A stretch of DNA of 64,000 nucleotides from contig NZ_CP050440.1 of NCBI RefSeq assembly GCF_011769525.1, positions 745,501 to 809,500 of the forward strand. The letters run 5' to 3'. The stretch comes from Tolypothrix sp. PCC 7910. GTDB lineage: Bacteria > Cyanobacteriota > Cyanobacteriia > Cyanobacteriales > Nostocaceae. The stretch's first letter is position 1; every line of letters starts with the position of its first letter. The position numbers and the translations under genes were made by a program. Of this stretch, positions 9,015 to 17,928 are shown in pieces. The notes under the pieces are model-generated. The model worked only from the letters and a program-made list of their open reading frames with translations, searched no databases and was not told where the DNA came from.

Positions 9015-9647
9015 CTAACTAAAATAACTTTGCAAGTAGTTTAAGGTGAACCGTTTAGTTTCTGCTACTAGTCGCTGCCGAAATGCTTTTTCTTGACTGA
9101 GGGAAAGCCACATTAATGTACCGATCGCTTTCACCAACACAAAGGCGATCGCTTCATAGTCCGCAGTATCTAACTCTGCTTGGCGTTGCGCGAGTAAGGT
9201 TGCGAAATCTCGGATTAGTTGAGCATCAGCAGCATCTCCGACTGCTTGCACTTCCGGTAGCGTACCCTGAACTTCCATGAAAATCGCGTAGTAGCCTGGA
9301 TTCTCAGTGAAATGCTGCTCGGTGATGTCGATCATTTGTTCCACCAGCGTAGATAAAGGCAGTTTTGCCAGTTCAGGATTATCGAGTATTGCCAAACGTT
9401 GATGTAGACGTTCCTCATACCGCAGGGCTAAAGCCTGTACTATTGCTGTCTTGTCTGGGAAAAATTGGTAAAGAGACCCGATGGGTATCTGAGCGCGAGA
9501 TGCGATCGCATTGGTTGTGGTCGCGCTATAACCTTGAGAAATAAATAGTTCTTCTGCCACATCAATAATGCGGTTCACCCGCTCCTGACTGCGGGCTTGC
9601 CGGGGTTTGCGGCGCATTCCGCCTGGGGTTGATGGGCTTTCTGTCAT
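9015..9647 (-). CDS. TetR/AcrR-family transcriptional regulator
   Basis: DNA-binding repressor type. The N-terminal helix-turn-helix is visible: RIIDVAEELFISQGYSATTTNAIASRAQIPIGSLYQFFPDKTAIVQAL (in blocks, residues ~25-72), with the SLYQFFPDK signature of the family. The C-terminal ligand domain is poorly conserved, as usual. The ATG at 9647 has AGGAAAG upstream. It faces away from the response-regulator gene, with a 231-bp divergent region that includes a dyad at 9704-9724. Target genes are not readable; the ssu cluster or the adjacent oxygenase are possible. Confidence 0.88.
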   Translation of the reverse strand: MTESPSTPGGMRRKPRQARSQERVNRIIDVAEELFISQGYSATTTNAIASRAQIPIGSLYQFFPDKTAIVQALALRYEERLHQRLAILDNPELAKLPLSTLVEQMIDITEQHFTENPGYYAIFMEVQGTLPEVQAVGDAADAQLIRDFATLLAQRQAELDTADYEAIAFVLVKAIGTLMWLSLSQEKAFRQRLVAETKRFTLNYLQSYFS

Positions 9648-9703
9648 AAGTTACTTTCCTAACTCCAATCAATACATGAGGATTAATCACGTTTACTCTC
9701 ATC

Positions 9704-9724
9704 AACATGAATGATAATCATGTT
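9704..9724. promoter_or_regulatory. Candidate TetR operator in the divergent intergenic region
   Basis: AACATGA (9704-9710) and TCATGTT (9718-9724) are perfect 7-bp arms with a 7-bp centre, 57 bp upstream of the TetR start codon. Spacing and length suit a TetR dimer. Autoregulation is inferred from position. Confidence 0.45.
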
Positions 9725-9878
9725 CTGCATATGTGAGCAATACTCATATATTACCCCAGTTCGTTATGGAGACCCTTGCAATGACATAGGGTTACCTTTT
9801 ATTGTGTCAAAACAGAAAGAGAATCCTGAAACTGAGCAAGACCGGGGTACCGCTATCGAAATAGACTAGAAAGGAGAA

Positions 9879-10418
9879 ATGATAAATCCTAATGCAAGTT
9901 TAGGTGACTGGAGAGAAGGTTTTCCACCAGAACAATCATTGATGGGGAAACTGTTAGTTTCATCTTCTGCCCAAAACCAGCGAGAGATGGAATATACCTT
10001 AAACCTATTCTTGAGTACGCCAATATCCAATGAAGGTGAATCTGTGCAAACCAAGCGGATTTTAATTATTGATGACGAAGAAACCATTCAAACCGTTGTG
10101 CAATTTGGCCTCAAAATAGCGGCGGGATGGGAAGTATTCACTGCTAGTTCAGGCCTTGAAGGTATCCAGATTGCCCAAACTCAAAAACCTGATGTGATTT
10201 TGTTGGATGTGATGATGCCAAATATGGATGGTATTGCTACTTTTAAAAAACTCCAGGCTCATTCGGAAACAGAACAAATTCCGGTGATTCTTTTAACCGC
10301 CAAAGCACAAACTGCAGAAAAGCATCAGTTTAATGATTTGGGAGTTAGTGGTGTTATTACCAAACCCTTTAACTCCTTGGAGCTACCGGAGCAAATTAGT
10401 AGAATTCTCAATTGGTAA
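9879..10418 (+). CDS. Single-domain response regulator (receiver protein)
   Basis: The CheY-like receiver domain runs from about residue 59 to the end. Motifs: acidic pair in RILIIDDEE, phosphorylation Asp in PDVILLDVMMPNMDG, Thr/Ala in VILLTAKAQT and the Lys in VITKPFNSLELP. No output domain is present. The start is uncertain: ATG 9879 has AAGGAG only 2 bp away and adds about 55 residues of unclear value, while GTG 10044 (VQTKRILIIDDEE) has AAGGTG at proper spacing and would give a canonical 124-aa CheY-like protein. It precedes the Rieske oxygenase by 93 bp on the same strand. The partner histidine kinase is not in the window. Confidence 0.85.
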   Translation: MINPNASLGDWREGFPPEQSLMGKLLVSSSAQNQREMEYTLNLFLSTPISNEGESVQTKRILIIDDEETIQTVVQFGLKIAAGWEVFTASSGLEGIQIAQTQKPDVILLDVMMPNMDGIATFKKLQAHSETEQIPVILLTAKAQTAEKHQFNDLGVSGVITKPFNSLELPEQISRILNW

Positions 10419-10511
10419 CTGCATCAATGAACACAAGTAGCTCAGTGTTCAAAATTATTGTGATTAAAAATTTCAAATTAGCTAAATTTAATTTAATTAC
10501 TTGTTAGAAAA

Positions 10512-11843
10512 ATGGAACATAAATTCAACTTTTTTCAACAGTGGTATCCGCTCTCACCAGTAGAAGATTTAGCATTAGATAAACCAACTTCAGTAACGCT
10601 TTTGGGACTGCGTTTAGTTATCTGGAAACCCAAATCATCTCCAAGTTTTCGAGTATTTTTGGATCAATGTCCCCACCGTCTTGCACCTCTCAGTGAGGGG
10701 CGCATTGATGAGAAAACGGGGAATTTAATGTGTAGCTATCATGGTTGGCAATTTGATAAGCAAGGAATTTGTACTCATATTCCCCAAGCAGAAAATCCAG
10801 AAATGGTGAGCAATAATAAAGATAATTTTTGTACTGTAACACTACCAGTTGGTCAAGAACAGGATTTACTCTGGGTTTGGCCGGATGCAAAATCCAGCGA
10901 ACAAGCGGCTAACACACCTTTACCTTTATCACCGCAATTGGATACTACTAAAGGCTTTGTTTGGTCTTCTTATGTACGGGATTTAGAATATGACTGGCAA
11001 ATCCTTGTGGAAAATGTGGCAGATCCCAGCCATGTCCCTTTTGCTCATCACGGCGTGCAGGGCGATCGCACAAAAGCAAGACCTATACCTATTAAAATAT
11101 TGCAATCGACACCAAATTTAATTGAAGCAGCAACAGTTGGGCCTTTTGAAACAGTAATCACTTTTGAACCACCTTGTCGCTTGGAGTATGCAATCAAGTT
11201 TGGTAACGCTGAAAAGCAGGCGGGACTGGTCACTTATTGTATACCAGTATCTCCTGGTAAATCTCGGATTGTGGCTCAATTTTCCCGTAACTTTGCCAAA
11301 ACACTCCATCGTTTAATACCCCGTTGGTGGGATCATCTTAGCGAACGCAATGAAATTATTGATGGAGATATGGTGCTGTTACAACAGCAAGAGTATTTTC
11401 TACAACAGACACAATCATCCCAAAGCTGGAAAAGTTCTTATAAACTACCTACAAGTTCAGATAGGCTAGTGATTGAGTATCGCAATTGGTTTGATAAGTA
11501 TTGTCAAGGAGAACTACCCTGGAATCAAGTAGGAATAATTGTTCCAGAAATCAGGAATATAAATGACAATCGCGAACAAGTTTTGGATCGCTACAAACAG
11601 CATACGCAGCATTGTAGTAGCTGTCGCCGGGCGCTGAAAGTTGTGCAGCGTTTGCAGGGAGGGCTTTTGATATACTTTGCTATTACTGTTTGTGCTGTTG
11701 CTCTCCTTAGCGATACATTACGAATTCAGTTGGGTTTACCCCTAATGGTGACAGCACTACTAAGTTTAGGAGCTTATGCTTGGTTAAAATTCTGGCTTAC
11801 TCCGAGGTTTTACTTTGTAGACTATATCCACGCACAAAGATAG
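10512..11843 (+). CDS. Rieske non-haem iron oxygenase, pheophorbide a oxygenase (PaO)/Tic55/Ptc52-like
   Basis: Membrane-anchored Rieske monooxygenase. Rieske cluster ligands are Cys53-x-His55 (DQCPHRLAP) and Cys74-x2-His77 (CSYHGWQF). The mononuclear iron site is N-V-A-D-P-S-H-V-P-F-A-H (Asp172, His175, His180). The C-terminus has a CxxC motif (QHCSSCRRAL) followed by two transmembrane helices, the arrangement of the plant and cyanobacterial PaO/Tic55/Ptc52/CAO-related group; the CxxC is regarded there as a thioredoxin target. Members oxidise tetrapyrroles (chlorophyll catabolites, protochlorophyllide) or other hydrophobic substrates. Substrate here is unknown. The preceding receiver protein may be cotranscribed. 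Confidence 0.85.
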   Translation: MEHKFNFFQQWYPLSPVEDLALDKPTSVTLLGLRLVIWKPKSSPSFRVFLDQCPHRLAPLSEGRIDEKTGNLMCSYHGWQFDKQGICTHIPQAENPEMVSNNKDNFCTVTLPVGQEQDLLWVWPDAKSSEQAANTPLPLSPQLDTTKGFVWSSYVRDLEYDWQILVENVADPSHVPFAHHGVQGDRTKARPIPIKILQSTPNLIEAATVGPFETVITFEPPCRLEYAIKFGNAEKQAGLVTYCIPVSPGKSRIVAQFSRNFAKTLHRLIPRWWDHLSERNEIIDGDMVLLQQQEYFLQQTQSSQSWKSSYKLPTSSDRLVIEYRNWFDKYCQGELPWNQVGIIVPEIRNINDNREQVLDRYKQHTQHCSSCRRALKVVQRLQGGLLIYFAITVCAVALLSDTLRIQLGLPLMVTALLSLGAYAWLKFWLTPRFYFVDYIHAQR

Positions 11844-12173
11844 AGGCCACGATCGCGTAATGCACCATCAAGTTTTCTGCTGTAGATACTTCAAATTGGG
11901 AACAGGGAATAGGGAACACAGAATAACTAATAATGAGATGCAGAAGCGTTTTGGAAGACGAATTTAAAAGTGGGCTGAGGATTTGGTATTCAGACGTGCT
12001 AAGTTATACTAGGTTCAACAGTCGCATCCGGAAAAAATTGTCTCAGTTTAATTACTTGCAAGATGCGATGCAGGGTGTCCATGCTAAGTCTCCTAAAATT
12101 TACTTAAATTTCACATAAAAAGAGAACTTAAGTAAGTTTCAATAAATTTCATCTGTTAATTATATTTTTCAAG
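11844..12173. other. Gene-free stretch
   Basis: A 61-codon frame at 11933-12118 starts without a ribosome-binding site and resembles no family. I see no credible gene, promoter or repeat in this 330-bp interval. Confidence 0.4.
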
Positions 12174-15100
12174 ATGAAACAAATTGCTCAGAAAATTTTA
12201 ATTTCTAGTAGTACAGTTATTTGCTGTCTATTAACTAATATTATCGCTCAGGCACAAATTTCCTCAGATGGAACACTGCCAACACCAACCAGCGTTAATC
12301 AAATTAATAATATTTTTGAAATTACAGGAGGAACACAAGCTGGTAATAACCTATTCCACAGCTTGAAAGAATTTTCTGTTTTTAATGGCAGTGAAGCTTT
12401 TTTTAAACAAAATCCTAATACAAGTAATATCGTCAATATTATTACTCGAGTTACAGGTGGCTCAATTTCTAATATTGATGGATTAATTAGAGAAAACTAT
12501 GGCGCAAATTTGATTTTAATTAATCCGAGTGGGATTAATTTTGGTGCTAATGCTCAACTAAACATAGGTGGTTCTTTTTTAGGAACTACGGCTAGTAGCC
12601 TCACTTTTGCCGATGGCACAGAATTTAGCGCTAGCAATGTTCAAAGTTCTCCTTTACTGACAATCAGCGTTCCAGTTGGCTTGCAATTTGGGCAGAATCC
12701 AGCAGCAATTCGCGTACAAGGTACAGGTCACAATTTTACGGTGAGCAATCCCATCTTCTCACCTGTAACCAGAAGCAATAGTTTAACAGGTTTGCGGGTA
12801 CAACCAGGGCAGACTCTAGCTTTGATTGGTGGCAATCTCAGCTTAGATGGGGGTACTCTCACCGCAGAAGGTGGGCGAATAGAATTAGGTAGCGTAGCTG
12901 GAGGTTTGGTTAACCTCAATCCGATTGTTGGCGGTTGGACTTTCAATTATCAGGGAGTACTTAGTTTCAGCGATATTGAGCTATCTCAAAAAGCCTTAGC
13001 AGATACTAGTGGTAGTAATGGTGGCTTTATCCAGGTGCAAGGGCGAAACTTTGCGGTACGTGATGGTTCACTGGTTTTGATTCAAAATCAAGGGTTTCAA
13101 CCAAATGGCAGCATCCAAGTGAATACTTCCGAGTCTGTCAGAGTCAGTGGTGTCAGTACAGATGGAAATATTCGCAGCAGTCTGACAAATGAAACCTTGG
13201 GAATTGGTAGTGGGGGAGATGTTGCTGCTTCTACTAGAAATTTAGTTGTGGAAGGTGGAGCCAGCATCGTTGCGAAAACCTTCACTCCAGCCACAGGTGG
13301 CAACATCAATATCAATGCCTTGGATTCGTTACAAGTCAATGGCGCAAGTGTGGTTAATCCTAGCGTTACTAGTTCTATTGTTGCTGCCACTTTTGGCCCT
13401 GGAAACTCTGGCAATAACACTATATCAACTAGAAATGTCAGCGCTACAGGCGGAGGAACGATTACTTCTGCTTCTTTTGGTAGCGGTAAAGGTGGAAATT
13501 TGAATGTTAATGCTGCTGATGCTGTGGAAATTATGGGTGTGGAACCGAACTTTTTTGCACCCAGCGCTTTATTTGTGACTGCATTCAATGCTGGAGATAG
13601 CGGCAATTTGACACTCAATGCCCCTAGATTAACAGTTCAAGGTGGGGGGAGAGTAGGGACTTTAACCTCTGCCAGTGGAGCAGCTGGGAATGTTACCATC
13701 AATGCCCCCGAGTTCGTGGAAGTTAAAGGTACAGTACCAGGATCTGTCAATCCTAGTCTGATTGGCTCCGCAGCTAATTTAGTCGATCCCAGCTTGCAAC
13801 AGCTTTTGGGTTTGCCTCCCGTACCCAGTGGAGCTTCTGGAAATGTGACAATTAATACGGGTACGTTGCGGGTTGCAGATGGTGCTACAGTCACAGCCAG
13901 AAATGATGGCTCCGGAAATTCCGGCTTTGTGAAAGTGAATGCTGACTCTATTTTTCTAGATAGCGGAGGTAGTATTACATCCGAATTGGGAGGAGGCATC
14001 AGACTAGGACAGTTTTTATTCTTTTCTCCTGTAAGTTTGTTGGGCGACCAGGGAGGAGACATTGCAATTTCCACCCAAAATTTAGTTGTCCAGGGAGGAG
14101 CCAGCATTTCAACAGCTACCTTTACAGATAGAGCAGGTGGCAATGTCAATGTGAACGCCTCAGATTCAGTCGAAGTGAGTGGATTTATACCATTTAATCC
14201 CAATGCAATCAGTTTTATCAGTGCTTCAACCTTCGGTTTGGGTAAATCGGGAAATGTCAACCTGTCTACAGGAAAGCTGACCATTGCTGATGGGGGAACC
14301 GTGGGTGCTGCAACCTTTGGCATTGGTTCCGGCGGAGATATTAGCATCAATGCAACTAATTCTGTAGAAGTCATCGGTGTAGAACCGAGCTTTTTGAAGC
14401 CTAGCATTGTGGGAGTTTCAACTTTCAATGGTGGCAATGCTGGTAACTTGACTATCAATACACCCAGGCTATTTGTGCGGGATGGTGGCAGGGTTGATGC
14501 TTCCACTGTTGCTACTGGCTCAGCCGGAAGTATTACAATTAACGCTCCCCAATCTGTAGAGGTAACTGGCACAATTGTAGGAACTTCTATTCCCTCTCAG
14601 ATCAGTTCTGGAGCCAATATAGAAAGTGAAATCACCCGACAGTTGTTTAGACTACCGCCTGCACCAAGTGGAGCTTCTGGTGGTGTGACGATTAACACTA
14701 ATCGATTAGTGGTCAAGGATGGAGCGCAAGTAACCGCCCGCAACGAAGGCTCAGGTAATGCCGGAGACCTCAAGATTAATGCTCGCTCTACTTTTATCGA
14801 TACTAAAGGTAGCATCTCAGCTGCAACCACATCCGGCGAAGGTGGCAACATTTTCTTGCAGACAAATTCTTTATTGATGCGTAGTGGCAGTCAGATAACC
14901 ACAGAAACAGGCGGATCTGGTAATGGAGGTAACATTACAATTACTGGATACAGCCCTGCTGATTTTGTGGCTTTGCTAGAAGGTAGTAAAATTATCGCCA
15001 ATGCCTTTCAAGGGAATGGCGGCAACATCAGTATTAATACTCAAGGTCTGTTTGTTTGCCCAGAATGCCAGATTAGTGCCAGTTCTCAATTCGGCCTTGA

Positions 15101-15503
15101 TGGTCAAGTAAAAATATTGACATTCGACACTAGTAGAAATCCAGAAGTTTTGGACTTATCGCCAGAAATTGCTAAACCCGAAGAAGTAGTAGCACAAGCC
15201 TGTCCAGCACAAAAGAACCAGAGTCGGAGTCAGTTTATCATCTCTGGACGCGGAGGATTACCACCCCGCCCCAGTGAAGCACTCAGCAGTAACGCCTTGA
15301 TTAGTTTTGAGTCTACTTCTACTCAAGCAGAATCCTCAACAGCTGCGATCGCCACAGCCAAAACCCACGTCTCCCAACTACCACCCCCAGCCCAAGGTTG
15401 GTATGTGAACCCCAAAGGTGTACTGATCCTGACCGCAGATTCTCCTACAGCTATCCCTTACGCTTCTCACTTAACTTCAGCATCCTGTCATGCTACTAAT
15501 TAA
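12174..15503 (+). CDS. Two-partner-secretion exoprotein with filamentous haemagglutinin N-terminal domain
   Basis: Large secreted beta-helix protein (1109 aa). A signal peptide (MKQIAQKILISSSTVICCLL, then cleavage after AQA) precedes the TPS domain; NPSGINFGANAQLNIGGSFL is the conserved NPNGI/GA-like core. From about residue 230 the protein is Gly/Asn/Ser-rich with short beta-strand repeats. Two long repeats of about 281 residues can be aligned: each starts GGD-A-ST-NLVV-GGASI (near 347 and 628) and contains VEVIGVEP, then LPPxPSGASG, then VTARN-GSGN. The C-terminus (PPPAQGWYVNPKGVLILTA) is the standard tail of cyanobacterial members. A TpsB/ShlB outer-membrane partner would be needed for export; none is in the window. 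Likely role is surface adhesion. Confidence 0.9.
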   Translation: MKQIAQKILISSSTVICCLLTNIIAQAQISSDGTLPTPTSVNQINNIFEITGGTQAGNNLFHSLKEFSVFNGSEAFFKQNPNTSNIVNIITRVTGGSISNIDGLIRENYGANLILINPSGINFGANAQLNIGGSFLGTTASSLTFADGTEFSASNVQSSPLLTISVPVGLQFGQNPAAIRVQGTGHNFTVSNPIFSPVTRSNSLTGLRVQPGQTLALIGGNLSLDGGTLTAEGGRIELGSVAGGLVNLNPIVGGWTFNYQGVLSFSDIELSQKALADTSGSNGGFIQVQGRNFAVRDGSLVLIQNQGFQPNGSIQVNTSESVRVSGVSTDGNIRSSLTNETLGIGSGGDVAASTRNLVVEGGASIVAKTFTPATGGNININALDSLQVNGASVVNPSVTSSIVAATFGPGNSGNNTISTRNVSATGGGTITSASFGSGKGGNLNVNAADAVEIMGVEPNFFAPSALFVTAFNAGDSGNLTLNAPRLTVQGGGRVGTLTSASGAAGNVTINAPEFVEVKGTVPGSVNPSLIGSAANLVDPSLQQLLGLPPVPSGASGNVTINTGTLRVADGATVTARNDGSGNSGFVKVNADSIFLDSGGSITSELGGGIRLGQFLFFSPVSLLGDQGGDIAISTQNLVVQGGASISTATFTDRAGGNVNVNASDSVEVSGFIPFNPNAISFISASTFGLGKSGNVNLSTGKLTIADGGTVGAATFGIGSGGDISINATNSVEVIGVEPSFLKPSIVGVSTFNGGNAGNLTINTPRLFVRDGGRVDASTVATGSAGSITINAPQSVEVTGTIVGTSIPSQISSGANIESEITRQLFRLPPAPSGASGGVTINTNRLVVKDGAQVTARNEGSGNAGDLKINARSTFIDTKGSISAATTSGEGGNIFLQTNSLLMRSGSQITTETGGSGNGGNITITGYSPADFVALLEGSKIIANAFQGNGGNISINTQGLFVCPECQISASSQFGLDGQVKILTFDTSRNPEVLDLSPEIAKPEEVVAQACPAQKNQSRSQFIISGRGGLPPRPSEALSSNALISFESTSTQAESSTAAIATAKTHVSQLPPPAQGWYVNPKGVLILTADSPTAIPYASHLTSASCHATN

Positions 15504-15719
15504 CGCCTTGCAGAACCAGGGAATTCTAATTAATAAGGTACAAATAGACTCATTTTGAGGCAGGAGACAGTCACAATGAAAAAATTTTTATCAGCGGAAA
15601 TAGTGTTTCGGCGTACTGTGGAGTTCTACGTTTAAATAAAGAGCGTTGCTAATTAAATTGACTCTTTGTTATGTTTACCCTGGCTGTATGCAAAGGATTA
15701 AAATTCATCAAAACACCGC

Positions 15720-16052
15720 ATGGAACCTATTTTTGTTTATGTCACTTGTAAAGACCGTGCCGAGGCTTTTCAGGTGGGCAAAGCCCTAGTTGAAGAACGC
15801 CTCGCTGCCTGTGCCAACGTGATTGATGGTATGGAAAGCATTTATTGGTGGAAAGGTCAATTGGAGGTGGGCAAGGAAGCAGTTTTAATTCTGAAATCCC
15901 GCTATGATTTGCTGGAGGAGCTAACGAACAAAGTCAAATTGGAGCATAGCTACGAAGTTCCTTGTGTGGTAGCTATGCCCATTAAAGGAGGGAATCAGGA
16001 CTATATGAATTGGCTACTAGCAGAAACTTCAAGGGGCGACAATCGCCTCTAA
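15720..16052 (+). CDS. cutA: Divalent-cation tolerance protein CutA
   Basis: Small trimeric cytoplasmic protein of the CutA1 family. Diagnostic segments are FVYVTCKDRAEAFQVGKALV, RLAACANVIDGMESIYWWKG and SYEVPCVVAMPI, with the C-terminal NWLLAET. The length of 110 aa is normal. CutA is linked to copper and other divalent metal tolerance, although the mechanism is unsettled. It is monocistronic here; 216 bp upstream and an insertion sequence downstream. A 19-codon frame at 15575 with AGGAGA upstream is the only other item in the upstream gap and I do not support it as a gene. Confidence 0.92.
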   Translation: MEPIFVYVTCKDRAEAFQVGKALVEERLAACANVIDGMESIYWWKGQLEVGKEAVLILKSRYDLLEELTNKVKLEHSYEVPCVVAMPIKGGNQDYMNWLLAETSRGDNRL

Positions 16053-16147
16053 ACCCAGCCAGCTAAAGGTGTGAGGGGCGAATGGCACTAAGAAAAGCTA
16101 TAAGCTATGCAGAATAAGCACCACAGCTTTTAACGCTATGGAACAAT

Positions 16148-17296
16148 AGACCCGTCCGAAAACTCGCAAGCCTATATTTACAAGGCTTTGAGACCAGTCC
16201 TTGCAGATTCTGTTGCAATGGAACAATAAGTGTTTGATATAGTTACTGATAGTTTAGAGCAGAAAAATACATAATCTTGCCTAACGCAAACACAATTTTT
16301 AATTGATACTAATTTATGGCGCTATTCGGTAATACGAAAGTGCCAATTCGCAGTCTTACTAGACCACAAACTAACAAAACTATTTCATTATAAACATCAG
16401 CATTTAATCTAAATCTTTGTGATGCCACTTGGAAAATTTTTACAATACGTATTAAATGCTCAACAAATATACGCTTACTTGATAGAGCTTTATTTTCTTC
16501 TTTTTGTTGTTCATTTAATTGTTGTTTTCTTTTCTTCTTATGAGGGGTAGTAATATTATTCCCACCTTGATACGCTTTATCTCCCGTAAATTCTTGTTTT
16601 TCATCAAATTTTGTTTGTTGCTCTCTAAATAATTTTATGTCTGCTGTTGGCCCTGGAGAGCCTACTGTAACATCAATAATATCTTTTCCCTCTGGCAAGG
16701 AAACTATCTGGTTTTTTATAGTATGCTGTTTTTTCTTTCCCGAAAAGAACTTTTTCTGTTCTTCGTTGTCAGATGGTCTATCTATAGGCTGTTCTACGCT
16801 ATCAACTAGCAACTTAAAATTCGTTAATATTTCTTGTATAATGAGCAAATCTCCTTCTTTATTTTCTACTTGCTCTATTAAACTAGAAGGGAGAATCTTA
16901 CGTAATATTTTTCTCCAGTAATGAAAAGTATCATTAGATAAAGTTTTTGATATACCAAACATTATTCCTAAAACTTCAAATGTGGGTATTTGTCTCAGAT
17001 AAAACAAGCACAAACATACTTGTTCTGGGATGGATAATAATTCTTTGCGTCCACCTCCACGACGATGTATTCTAACTTTCTTCTGTTCCAATTTGAGTTG
17101 TTCTTCTTCATGACTGTTTTTAGCATAGTTTACAAGGTCAGTAAATTGGTCATAATTAATCCCCAAAAGTTGCTTTGCTCTTCGTGGATACTTTTGTATA
17201 TAATCAAATATACTAATCATTTAATTAAATTTTGGTAGAGGGTCAATTTTACTTTCTACCATTTTTTTGTACCCAATTCATATTCCGGACGTGTCT
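16148..17296. mobile_element. Insertion sequence, IS5-like, with terminal inverted repeats and AAT target duplication
   Basis: The left end AGACCCGTCCGAAAA (from 16148) matches the reverse complement of the right end (AGACACGTCCGGAAT, ending at 17296) at most positions, giving terminal inverted repeats of about 14 bp. The element is flanked on both sides by AAT, a 3-bp direct repeat as expected for IS5 relatives of the ISL2/IS1031 type. Total length is about 1149 bp with one transposase gene. A second AGACCAGTCC near the left end, and two copies of ATGGAACAATA 80 bp apart (16138, 16218), suggest a small local duplication at the left boundary. Confidence 0.75.
16309..17220 (-). CDS. IS5-like DDE transposase
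   Basis: Intact 303-aa transposase of the DDE_Tnp_4 (HARBI1-like) type. An N-terminal helix-turn-helix region (LLSIPEQVCLCLFYLRQIPTFE, GIMFGISKTLSNDTFHYWRK, in order) precedes the catalytic core: first Asp in LLVDSVEQPIDRP, second Asp in EFTGDKAYQGG, Glu in RIFVEHLIRIVKIFQVAS. It catalyses cut-and-paste transposition of the surrounding element. No frameshift is visible, so it may still be active. Confidence 0.88.
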   Translation of the reverse strand: MISIFDYIQKYPRRAKQLLGINYDQFTDLVNYAKNSHEEEQLKLEQKKVRIHRRGGGRKELLSIPEQVCLCLFYLRQIPTFEVLGIMFGISKTLSNDTFHYWRKILRKILPSSLIEQVENKEGDLLIIQEILTNFKLLVDSVEQPIDRPSDNEEQKKFFSGKKKQHTIKNQIVSLPEGKDIIDVTVGSPGPTADIKLFREQQTKFDEKQEFTGDKAYQGGNNITTPHKKKRKQQLNEQQKEENKALSSKRIFVEHLIRIVKIFQVASQRFRLNADVYNEIVLLVCGLVRLRIGTFVLPNSAIN

Positions 17297-17551
17297 AATG
17301 GAAGGATGACTCAGGTGATTGTACTTGATGCAGTGTGCAAGACTTGCGTTCACGAAGTGTGCCGCAGGTATCGCAATGTTTCCGAGAGCTTTTTGGGATC
17401 TTGTACTCACCCATAGTGCGATCGCTGTGCCGATGAAATGTATGAAAAAAGCATGTGGGGGCGGTACCAAAACTTTTTGTAGGTAGAAAAAGCTTACTCA
17501 TTCATGAAATACTTTGTTTGAGACGAGCAAGCAAATCTAACTATTACTACT

Positions 17552-17638
17552 ATGACACTGCGAATACAAATCCTCAAAAATAAATTTAATCAAAGCCTGG
17601 GATTACCTTTTAATGAATTATTACCGTTCCTATTTTAG
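17552..17638 (+). pseudogene. N-terminal fragment of an IS4-like transposase
   Basis: A 28-codon frame, MTLRIQILKNKFNQSLGLPF then NELLPF, resembles the start of cyanobacterial IS4-type transposases (in which LGLPF-E-LP is common) and then stops. It runs directly into an unrelated transposase tail in another frame. Short, so the family call is tentative. Confidence 0.4.
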
Positions 17639-17802
17639 TGATTGCGTACTATCTGATTTTACGTAATACACCTTACTCCGACTTAGGCGCTTCTCACTTT
17701 GAACGTTACGAAAAACCTCAACTTAAGAAACAGCGCTTAGTCAAGCAGTTACAAAAGCTTGGTTATCAAGTTAATTTAACTGAGATTGCAGTCGCATCCT
17801 GA
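17617..17802 (+). pseudogene. C-terminal fragment of an IS110-like transposase
   Basis: The frame has no start codon and reads ...ILVIAYYLILRNTPYSDLGA, then SHFERYEKPQLKKQRLVKQL, QKLGYQVNLTEIAVAS, stop. This is the usual C-terminal pattern of IS116/IS110/IS902 transposases (hydrophobic helix, PY-DLG, R-L-x-LGY-V-L). About 60 residues survive. Together with the preceding fragment it shows a decayed insertion hotspot beside the intact IS element. The rest of 17297-17928 holds no gene that I can support. Confidence 0.6.
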
Positions 17803-17928
17803 TTCACTCCATTATTTTTCTCGTTTCATTCTCTGCTGTTCAGTCATTGTTTCTGAGTACAGCAAAACATTTGCGCTACCTACCTCCGCCCTCAGCTATT
17901 TTTCAAGCTAGAAGTGAGGAAACTCTGG

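Noticed and set aside
11933-12118. 61-codon frame before the exoprotein gene
   Set aside because: No ribosome-binding site, no recognisable sequence.
13097-14851. Long minus-strand frames opposite the exoprotein gene
   Set aside because: They are shadows of the repetitive Gly/Asn-rich coding strand, with no ribosome-binding sites and no protein-like domains.
15575-15634. 19-codon frame with AGGAGA before cutA
   Set aside because: Too short, no similarity, and no reason to call it a leader peptide.
17249-17501. Minus-strand frames beside the IS element
   Set aside because: Cross the IS right end and repeat-like GTGCCGCAGGTATCGC sequence; no domain.
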